A stretch of 64,000 nucleotides of DNA from JBBBNV01 sp037137075 (lineage in GTDB: Bacteria; Bacillota; Bacilli; Paenibacillales; NBRC-103111): NCBI RefSeq assembly GCF_037137075.1, contig NZ_JBBBNV010000014.1, forward strand, positions 1 through 64,000. The letters are read 5' to 3'. Position numbers and translations under genes: made by a program. The stretch's first letter is position 1, and each line of letters begins with the position of its first letter. Positions 58,029 to 64,000 of this stretch are shown piece by piece. Below the pieces are notes generated by a model. It was not told where the DNA came from. It saw nothing but the letters and a program-made list of their open reading frames with translations, and searched no databases.

Positions 58029-58092
58029 AACAGCAGCTCCCCCTCACCAGGGCCTGTCCTTCGGACAAACGGATGAGGAAGCGCTGCTGTTT
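58029..58092 (-). terminator. Large terminator hairpin, minus strand
   Basis: AACAGCAGC and GCTGCTGTT close a stem that contains an inner TGTCC-TTC-GGACA hairpin; on the minus strand it is followed by TTTTTT. It ends transcription coming from the NUDIX-HIT gene. Confidence 0.75.
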
Positions 58093-58230
58093 ACATCTCT
58101 ATCACCGGCGTTCGGATGCCGGATGCTTATCAGACTGTGAATCACGAGCTGCCTGGAGCGCATATAGCATCGCTCCTGCTTGCAGCCAGTTTTCCCTTGC
58201 GTTCAGCCGATGCTGCGGCGTCAAAATCCG

Positions 58231-58290
58231 CTTTCCGCACCGCGCGCAGCTCCCAGCGCGCGGTGTCTCGCTGCATGACGGCGGTCGGTC
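58231..58290 (+). repeat. Dispersed ~60-bp hairpin repeat, copy C
   Basis: CTTTCCGCACCGCGCGCAGC at the start, GCGGTCGGTC at the end; stem CACCGCGCGC/GCGCGCGGTG perfect with loop AGCTCCCA. It differs from copy A at only two positions over 60 bases. Located 75 bases after the stop of the NUDIX-HIT gene. Confidence 0.85.
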
Positions 58291-58365
58291 AGCCGCTGAA
58301 AACGCCGGGCGAGTGCTGACACTGCTCCCGCATACCCGGCTCCTTCTCCAGCGGCACAACCGGTA

Positions 58366-59922
58366 TCACGGCTTGTTCCGGTTGTGCTGCTTGCCGCCCT
58401 TGCCCCGGTGAAAGGGGCGGTTCGGCTTGCCCTGCCGGGCGCCGGCAATATGAACGGATCGTTCCCCGTTCTGCTCGGGGTGCCCTGCGGCCGCCTGCGG
58501 CTGGCGCAAGTCGGCGCCAGCCGCTGCCGCACCGGCGCTGCCCGCCGGACTGCGCGGGGCGCTTGTCCCGCCCGGCCCGGGGGCAGCTCCCGATGCTGCC
58601 GCCGCGCTAGGCGCAGCCGCGCCCGCTGCCGGGCCGCTCCCGGCAGCGCCTCCCCGCAGCGGCGTGCCGCCCGGACCGCGCTGCGCCGCGGCCGGATGGC
58701 CTCCGGCCGCGCCCGAAGCGCCGCCGCCGCCGCTGCCGCCGGCAATGGGCCGCGACTGGCCCGGCGTCCAGCTCTTGTGGGCGCTGTCCGGGCCGCTCCG
58801 CAGCGGCTGGCTGCGTCCGCCGCCGGCCTGGCGCTGCGCTCCGCCGGCTCCCGGCGGGCGGCTCCCGGAGCCGCTGCGGCCATCGTAGCGGTTCCGGGAG
58901 CCGCTGCCGCCGCTGCCGCCCGGCCGCCCGCCGTGCTGCGGCCGGCCCGGGCGGCTGTCCTCGCGGCGGCCGGCTGACTCCGCCGCGCTGCGGCCCGCCG
59001 GCGGCCAGGACCGCTGCACCGCCGAGCGCTGGTTGTCGTGCTGCTTAATCCAGTGCCGCAGCCCCTTGCCGGCATACGGCTCATCCGCATAACGCGGCAC
59101 CACGTGCAGGTGGGCGTGCGGCACCGTTTGCCCGCCCGCCGGACCGACATTCCAGCCGACCGTATAGCCATCCGGCCCCCATTCGCGGTCGAGCAGCTTT
59201 TTGACCTCATGCAGCAGGGAATAGGTCGCTTCCCATTCCTGCGGCGTCAGGTCATATACGGTCTCCCGGTGCTGCCGGGGTACAATGACGCCCGAGCCAA
59301 GCAGAACCTCCTGCGGCATCTGCAGGAACAAGCAGTAATCGTTTGCCAGGCGCACCTCGCTGCCCGCCTCGAGATTGGGCTCGCAAAACACGCAGCCCTT
59401 CACCTTATCGGCACGCCGGTCGCGGCCGGTAATAAGATGCGCAGGGCCCTGCGCCTCCTGCTCCAGCAGCCGGAGAATCCCGTCCGGGTACAGCGGCCTC
59501 GTGCGCAGCTTGGACAACGGGCGCCACACGAGCTTCACCGTGGAATGCTCGTTGTGCCACAGCGTCTCCTGCCGGCCCACCGGATCAATTAGCTGTGTGT
59601 AATGCAGCAGGGTAATGTGATGATGCTCTTTGCCATGGGAAAGGTAAAAGTGCTCGTTCACGACCATCAGCGATCCTACACTGACTCTGAGGTCGAATTC
59701 CTCCATCATTTCCCGTTCGATCGCTTCCGCAGTCGTCTCCCCATACTCGACCGTACCGCCGGGGAAACGGTAAAACGACTCATCGACGTCGCACTGCACC
59801 AAGGCGTACAGCTCGTCCGCCGCCCCGATGCCGCCGGCATCGGCGGCACCAGGTACAAGGGGTTCCGCGTGCGCACCGCCTTTTTGAGTGACGACCGCCG
59901 CCGCCCGCACTTTCGGATTCAT
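58366..59922 (-). CDS. NUDIX-HIT fusion protein with long basic low-complexity tail
   Basis: 518 residues. Residues 1-160: NUDIX hydrolase with the box GGTVEYGETTAEAIEREMMEEF. Residues 173-300: HIT domain: CVFCEP zinc/CxxC start, IVPRQHRE, and the catalytic HAHLHVVPR. Residues 305-518: a Gly/Ala/Pro/Arg/Ser/Gln-rich tail without hydrophobic core, ending KPNRPFHRGKGGKQHNRNKP. NUDIX and HIT proteins both cleave nucleotide phosphate bonds, so a two-step nucleotide-cleaning enzyme is plausible. The tail may bind nucleic acid (RGG-like, basic) but this is inference. No internal ribosome site separates the two domains. Confidence 0.82.
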   Translation of the reverse strand: MNPKVRAAAVVTQKGGAHAEPLVPGAADAGGIGAADELYALVQCDVDESFYRFPGGTVEYGETTAEAIEREMMEEFDLRVSVGSLMVVNEHFYLSHGKEHHHITLLHYTQLIDPVGRQETLWHNEHSTVKLVWRPLSKLRTRPLYPDGILRLLEQEAQGPAHLITGRDRRADKVKGCVFCEPNLEAGSEVRLANDYCLFLQMPQEVLLGSGVIVPRQHRETVYDLTPQEWEATYSLLHEVKKLLDREWGPDGYTVGWNVGPAGGQTVPHAHLHVVPRYADEPYAGKGLRHWIKQHDNQRSAVQRSWPPAGRSAAESAGRREDSRPGRPQHGGRPGGSGGSGSRNRYDGRSGSGSRPPGAGGAQRQAGGGRSQPLRSGPDSAHKSWTPGQSRPIAGGSGGGGASGAAGGHPAAAQRGPGGTPLRGGAAGSGPAAGAAAPSAAAASGAAPGPGGTSAPRSPAGSAGAAAAGADLRQPQAAAGHPEQNGERSVHIAGARQGKPNRPFHRGKGGKQHNRNKP

Positions 59923-60051
59923 AGATGTCCCCCTTTCTATCTGGCCTATCCACTTGCATTAACTATAACCTAAAAAATTTCCAATATCCAGCTTTGACTC
60001 GCTACGAAGGAAGCCGCGGCCGATTCATGGGGATGAGCGGGGAAAACACAG

Positions 60052-60091
60052 AAAAACGCCGGGAAATCTCCGTCATGGAGATTCCCCGGCG
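60052..60091 (-). terminator. Rho-independent terminator after the GH115-like gene
   Basis: CGCCGGGAAATCTCC (60057-60071) pairs with GGAGATTCCCCGGCG (60077-60091) with one mismatch; the minus strand continues TTTTTCTG. 30 bases after the gene. Confidence 0.9.
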
Positions 60092-60120
60092 CGTCTCGGT
60101 CCGGGCGGCGGCAGTACCCT

Positions 60121-62208
60121 TCAGATCAGGCCAAACTTCGTACCAAGCCGCTCCGCCAGCTCGTCGTCGGACAGCGGATTGCGGTGTGTATTTTCCAAAT
60201 AAATGTACTTTTCCGTCTCCGGCATCAAGTATTCCTTATACCAGAGGAAGAAATCAGGGCTGTCCCCATGCATCCGCAAAAAGCGGCGCAGCGTGTCCAT
60301 GCTGCGTACGGTGCTCTCCACATTGGTCAGCCAGTCCGCCCGATAGAAATGCTCCCATTTGCCATGCTCGGCCCCCTCCATCGCCTGCTTCCCTTCAGCA
60401 TAAGCCCGCATCGCCTGAGAAGCATGAACGAAGGCTTCCGCATAACGCCCTGCTTCATATGCGGCAAAGGCGCGGCACAGCCGGATAAACCCGCGGCAGC
60501 CGGACTCGTGCAGCAGAACGGGCAGCAGCAGCTGATCCGCCAGCCGCTGCCGATCCCGCGGCGAAAGCCGGGGCAGCAGCTCCTCGCACTTGGCCTTCAG
60601 CGACTGCCAGCCCGGCAGCGCCGCCTCGCAGCGCTGTCCGAACCAGGCGACCTGCCCGGCGAACGGCACAGTGCCTGTCGCCCACAGCAGGCCTTCATCG
60701 GCCTGTCCCGTTAGCCCCTGCAGCCAGTGGCCGACAATACGCCGGGCCGGATGATGATAAAACTCCTCTCCGGCGCGATCATCCGGATTCGGGCCATACG
60801 GCAGGCCTGCTTCGGCATACGCCTCGTACAGAGCGGCGATTTCCCCGGTATGGGACGTATACAGCCGACCGATGAATGCGTTCAAGTGCGCGCCCGTATC
60901 GGCAGCGCCATTCGTCCACAGCGCTGCTATCAAATCCAGCGGGTATAGATGCGGGCGGATGTTGCCGCTGTTCAGCAGTACATATTCGGAAGCGCCCGCC
61001 TCAAAGGCGGCTTCTACCTCGGCACGAAGAAAATCCGCTTCTACCGGAATCATCGTCAAATGATTCGATGCCTGCAGATCATGGAACGTCACGTGATAAT
61101 AAATGCCGTGTTTGCCCGTATCCCCGGCAGCAGGCAGGGACGGCACGCGCAGGTTCAGGTTCCCTTGGCGGCGGGAAACCATTTTCCCATAGCCATTGTC
61201 CGCCCACACCTTAATCACATCGCCAGGCACCTCGATATGGCCTTCCTTGTACAGCTCGGCGATTTCCCCGTACAACGCGATGCAGCAAACCGGATCAGCC
61301 GCGGCTGCATGGACCATATCATACTGCTTGCGCACGACACGGCTAATGAGCGCCCCCCGCTTGGATGGGGTATCGAAGGCCGGATCGTTTTCCCAAAACG
61401 GCGCATCCCCTTGTCCGCGGAAGGACAGCACCCACACAAGCTTCTTATGCTTTTGCTTCTCAATTGCCTCCAGCCATAGCTGCTCGAACAGCTCCGGATG
61501 GGTTTTATAGCTCGCCGCCTTGCCCGGGTAGGCCCGGAGGAACATCTCCGCCCCCAGCGGCTCGGCATGGTGATGTGTTATCCACAGCCCCATCTCGGAG
61601 GCCAGGTCCCAATGGATGCCCGTTTTCGGAAGGTCGGTGCCGGGAATGACCATATTGCCCCCGCAGCGCAGCAGCGCCTCAAACACCGGCAGCCAGACCT
61701 CTCGGGTCGGCGGATAAGCTTCCTTCCAGCCAATCAGGCACACCTCATCATTTACAAACCAGCCCCGGTACCGGACCTTGGGCTGCGGGGAATCGTAGTC
61801 CCGACAAGGAATCTCGACGACACTGCGCCGGACAACCGGCAAATCGGCCCAAAACCAGAACGGATCCACACCCAAATAATAGCGGCTATAATGAAGCAAG
61901 CCATAAATGAGTCCCAAATCGTCCCGGCCCACGATATGAAGCACCGGCCTCTCCGGCAGTCTCTCGAACCGGAGCGAGAACGCCTCCGGGCGCTGCGGGC
62001 AGCTGTCCTCTGGTCCGGCATAGCGCACGACGATGTGCGCCGCCGTACGATCCAGCGTCATCTGAGGCGGCTCTCCGAATACTTTCGCATGGTCCCGGGC
62101 AATCATGTCCAGCGCATGACGAACGGCAGACGTCAGATTTTCAGGCAACAACAAGTAACAATCCTTTTGAATGCGCACGCAGGCTTCCGTGCTCTTTACG
62201 GTATCCAT
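60121..62208 (-). CDS. Glycoside hydrolase, GH115-like (alpha-glucuronidase family)
   Basis: 695 residues, no signal peptide. N-terminal part DDLGLIYGLLHYSRYYLGVDPFWFWADLP resembles the alpha-glucuronidase N-terminal fold; the barrel region carries VRYRGWFVNDEV, FEALLRCGGNMVIPGTDLP, GLWITHHHAEPLG and VIKVWADNGYG. The helical C-terminus completes the layout. Family members remove 4-O-methyl-glucuronic acid from xylan. Shorter than most GH115 proteins, so assignment is by motif, not full domain set. ATG 62208 follows AAGGGGAGTGG. Second in an operon after a sugar-binding protein. Confidence 0.7.
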   Translation of the reverse strand: MDTVKSTEACVRIQKDCYLLLPENLTSAVRHALDMIARDHAKVFGEPPQMTLDRTAAHIVVRYAGPEDSCPQRPEAFSLRFERLPERPVLHIVGRDDLGLIYGLLHYSRYYLGVDPFWFWADLPVVRRSVVEIPCRDYDSPQPKVRYRGWFVNDEVCLIGWKEAYPPTREVWLPVFEALLRCGGNMVIPGTDLPKTGIHWDLASEMGLWITHHHAEPLGAEMFLRAYPGKAASYKTHPELFEQLWLEAIEKQKHKKLVWVLSFRGQGDAPFWENDPAFDTPSKRGALISRVVRKQYDMVHAAAADPVCCIALYGEIAELYKEGHIEVPGDVIKVWADNGYGKMVSRRQGNLNLRVPSLPAAGDTGKHGIYYHVTFHDLQASNHLTMIPVEADFLRAEVEAAFEAGASEYVLLNSGNIRPHLYPLDLIAALWTNGAADTGAHLNAFIGRLYTSHTGEIAALYEAYAEAGLPYGPNPDDRAGEEFYHHPARRIVGHWLQGLTGQADEGLLWATGTVPFAGQVAWFGQRCEAALPGWQSLKAKCEELLPRLSPRDRQRLADQLLLPVLLHESGCRGFIRLCRAFAAYEAGRYAEAFVHASQAMRAYAEGKQAMEGAEHGKWEHFYRADWLTNVESTVRSMDTLRRFLRMHGDSPDFFLWYKEYLMPETEKYIYLENTHRNPLSDDELAERLGTKFGLI

Positions 62209-62235
62209 CCCGTCCACTCCCCTTAGACGTAAATC

Positions 62236-62261
62236 ATGGCGCCGGAAGCACCCGGCGCCAT
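62236..62261. other. Intercistronic hairpin between the binding-protein and GH115-like genes
   Basis: ATGGCGCCGG (62236-62245) and CCGGCGCCAT (62252-62261) form a perfect 10-bp stem with an AAGCAC loop. No T-run follows on the minus strand, so it more likely protects the upstream mRNA or gives partial termination, which lets the binding protein be made in excess. Between it and 62434 lie short degenerate TTTAGCTTCTTTCA repeats. Confidence 0.7.
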
Positions 62262-62434
62262 AGTAGGCTTTAAGAATCATTTTCTCTTTATACTCATTCC
62301 AGGCATATTGATATGATACGATGCGATTCTTGCTGTAAGCTTCTATCGTGCTGCCGCTGCCTGGTTCATTTTTAGCTTCTTTCATTTTTGCTTCTTTCAT
62401 TTTTAGCTGCTTACTTTTAGCTTCTTAAAGCTTC

Positions 62435-63748
62435 CTACTTCTTCGCAGCCGCATCGTATTCCTTCGCTTTTTTCATCAGCTCATCATAAGCCTGCTCCGG
62501 TGTCGCTTTACCGAACATCAGCTTCTCTACGATAACCTTATAGTCCTTCTTGAAATTCCCCCAGCCCTGCGGCTCCGCCACGAACGGCTGCGCATCCGGC
62601 GCGATCTTGTTGATAAACGCCAGCGATGTCTTGTCACTGTCGCCGAAGGATGGGGACAATGCGTCAACAACCTTTTTATTTCCCGGAATCCCGCGGGACA
62701 ATCCGAGCAGCTTGCCGGCTTCCGCATCGTTAATGAACCAGTCGATGAATTTCTTGGCCTCTTCCTGATGCTTCGATTCCTTGTTCACGCTCCAGAACAT
62801 TCCCGGCTTCAGCCAGCCGCCGGTTTGCTGCCCTTTCGGCAGCGAGACGAAGTCGAGCGCATTCGGCTTCAGTCCGGTAATAGAGCCGACCTGATTGGAG
62901 AAAATATGGCGAACCAGCGCAGCGCCGTTAATCACGCTGTCCAGCTTCGGATCAAGCTCCTTGTCGGTAACGGTCATGTCCGGCGGAGTCGTAATGCCCG
63001 CTTTTCGCAGCTCGTCCTGCTTTTTCATATATCCGAGCCAGGTGTCCTTGTCGATCGTCAGCTTGTTGTCGGTAAAGACCTGTCCTTTACCCTGGGACAG
63101 CTGGTATGCAGTATAATCGTACAAATCCGAGCTTTGGTCCACGAATACGTACTTATCACTGCCAAGCTTCGCTTTGGCTTCCTGGCCGAATTTGTAATAA
63201 TCGTCCCAGGTCCAGCCGAATTCCGGCGCCTTCAAGCCGATTTTTTCAATGACCGACTTGTCGTATACCATGCCGAAAGCGGCGCTTCCGAGCGGCATCG
63301 CGTACAGCTTGCCGTTCACCTTCCCGGAATCGAGCAGCGCCTTATCCATATCCGCGACATTGATGCTGCCGAGATCCGCCAGCAAATTGCGGCCAACGTA
63401 TTCGTTCAAATACGCCGCATCCATTTGAATAATATCCGGGGCATTGCGCGCCGCAAATTGAACGCCCAGCTTGTCAAAATAACCGTCCCAGCCCGAGAAT
63501 TCGCTTTCAAAAGTGACGTTCGGATTTTTCTGGCTGTACAGGGCCAGTGCTTTCTGGGTTGCATCGTGGCGCTCCTGCGATCCCCACCAAACGATACGCA
63601 GCTTTACTGCATCGCCTGCCGCTGCAGTTGATGAATTCGTCCCGCTTTGAGCCGCGCCGCTATCCGGTTTCTCCGCTGCGCCGCCGCAGGCTGTCAATGA
63701 GGCGCCCATAACGAGCGACAGCAGCAGCGCCGTCCATTTCTTCTTCAT
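62435..63748 (-). CDS. Extracellular sugar-binding lipoprotein (ABC transporter, family 1)
   Basis: 437 residues. Lipoprotein signal peptide MKKKWTALLLSLVMGASLTAC (lipobox Cys21, LTAC), then Ser/Ala linker and the family 1 fold: VWWGSQERHDATQKALALY, VTFESEFSGWDGYFDKLGVQFAARNAPDIIQMD, QQTGGWLKPGMFW, EEAKKFIDWFINDAEAGKLLGLSRGIPGN. Substrate probably an oligosaccharide from xylan given the GH115-like gene next door. No permease genes are visible in the window. ATG 63748 follows GGAGAGGGG. Confidence 0.9.
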   Translation of the reverse strand: MKKKWTALLLSLVMGASLTACGGAAEKPDSGAAQSGTNSSTAAAGDAVKLRIVWWGSQERHDATQKALALYSQKNPNVTFESEFSGWDGYFDKLGVQFAARNAPDIIQMDAAYLNEYVGRNLLADLGSINVADMDKALLDSGKVNGKLYAMPLGSAAFGMVYDKSVIEKIGLKAPEFGWTWDDYYKFGQEAKAKLGSDKYVFVDQSSDLYDYTAYQLSQGKGQVFTDNKLTIDKDTWLGYMKKQDELRKAGITTPPDMTVTDKELDPKLDSVINGAALVRHIFSNQVGSITGLKPNALDFVSLPKGQQTGGWLKPGMFWSVNKESKHQEEAKKFIDWFINDAEAGKLLGLSRGIPGNKKVVDALSPSFGDSDKTSLAFINKIAPDAQPFVAEPQGWGNFKKDYKVIVEKLMFGKATPEQAYDELMKKAKEYDAAAKK

Positions 63749-63894
63749 GTCTCGTAAATCCCCTCTCCTTAATGTCGTTTCCATAACCAATAGTAGCCTC
63801 AGCCCCTGCCCAGGTATAGGAGGGAATCGAACAATCTTCTTTCAAAATGGATAACAAACGGCGTCCGTTTCCGCTGATTCGCCCCATTCTGCCG

Positions 63895-64000
63895 CTATTT
63901 TTTCATCAAATCACTCGGGTTGACCCCGCAGTATTTCTTGAACAGGGTGCTGAAATACGGCACGTTCTGATAGCCGACCTTCTCGGCGATTTCATAAATC
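63895..64000 (-). CDS. C-terminal end of an AraC-type response regulator
   Basis: The frame entering from the right edge reads IYEIAEKVGYQNVPYFSTLF and KKYCGVNPSDLMKK before TAG: the second HTH of an AraC/YesN-family regulator. These are often two-component regulators of the neighbouring sugar operon in Paenibacillus. Only 35 residues are visible. Confidence 0.85.
   Translation of the reverse strand, partial: IYEIAEKVGYQNVPYFSTLFKKYCGVNPSDLMKK

Larger units (their letters stand above)
57727..58365. other. Long intergenic region with palindromes, terminator and repeat
   Basis: No confident gene. It holds the palindrome cluster (57847-57887), the minus-strand terminator (58029-58092) and the dispersed repeat copy C. 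Between 58102 and about 58230 the minus strand stays open and reads plausibly as protein (LTPQHRLNARENWLQAGAML then YALQAARDS), perhaps a gene tail cut by the repeat, but there is no support from a start or ribosome site. Confidence 0.45.

Noticed and set aside
58221..59210. Arg/Ala-rich open frames on both strands over the NUDIX-HIT tail
   Set aside because: Caused by very high GC content of the tail region; the NUDIX-HIT frame explains it.

Overview
The window looks like a chromosomal segment of a Paenibacillaceae bacterium (Bacillota). Support: a Geobacillus-like four-gene pyruvate dehydrogenase operon, a YkoEDC thiamine-precursor ECF transporter with TenA, LipL, an S-layer-homology protein, an AraC regulator/solute-binding protein pair typical of Paenibacillus sugar operons, AGGAGG-type ribosome sites with frequent TTG and GTG starts, and a fairly GC-rich backbone. 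No rRNA, tRNA, CRISPR array, intact transposase or prophage was seen.

Layout. 1-4 kb: AT-rich accessory patch with a gene tail, a GIY-YIG/DUF4357 protein, an XRE regulator with paired palindromic operators beside a small unknown gene, a frameshifted GNAT gene and a gene remnant. 4-10.5 kb: a NikABCDE/Opp-like transporter plus a SAM methyltransferase, all behind a cobalamin riboswitch, which suggests cobalt (or nickel) uptake. 10.7-12 kb: a DUF445 membrane protein. 12.1-16.2 kb: an AT-richer persulfide-detoxification (cst) operon with three operator-like palindromes and its CstR repressor; a broken, inverted alpha/beta-hydrolase gene marks its right edge. 17-21.5 kb: an ABC exporter, a DUF1836 protein and a CNNM/CorC protein. 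21.8-26.7 kb: pdhABCD-lpd. 27-31.4 kb: an esterase, LipL, a cytochrome b-MsrP-like fusion and a frameshifted AEC transporter. 31.7-37.1 kb: ferritin, a PepSY/SLH exoprotein, glutathione peroxidase, AlkC and an unknown gene. 37-40.5 kb: a membrane PAS histidine kinase, overlapped at its 3' end by a convergent small gene that lies downstream of a c-di-GMP-I riboswitch, then cytochrome c.

40.8-44.8 kb: TPP riboswitch-ykoE-ykoD-ykoC-tenA. 44.9-47.4 kb: phosphatidylserine decarboxylase, an AraC regulator, a VOC protein and a solute-binding-protein remnant. 47.5-52.4 kb: a galactarate-degradation cluster (GntR regulator, GalrD-II-type dehydratase, KdgD, semialdehyde dehydrogenase) with the same TGATATATCA palindrome before both the regulator and the first operon gene. 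52.7-57.7 kb: a TetR-controlled HlyD/ABC-2 efflux set with a large secreted protein and no ATPase. 58.3-60 kb: a NUDIX-HIT fusion with a long disordered tail. 60-64 kb: a GH115-like glycoside hydrolase, a sugar-binding lipoprotein and the end of an AraC-type regulator.

How it fits together: GH115 enzymes release glucuronic acid from xylan and the galactarate operon oxidises hexarates to 2-oxoglutarate, so the right third looks devoted to uronate/hexarate carbon use. Three riboswitches (B12, c-di-GMP-I, TPP) and several palindromic operators give a readable regulatory picture. A hairpin-containing ~60-bp repeat occurs three times (1.9, 21.6 and 58.2 kb), always outside genes.
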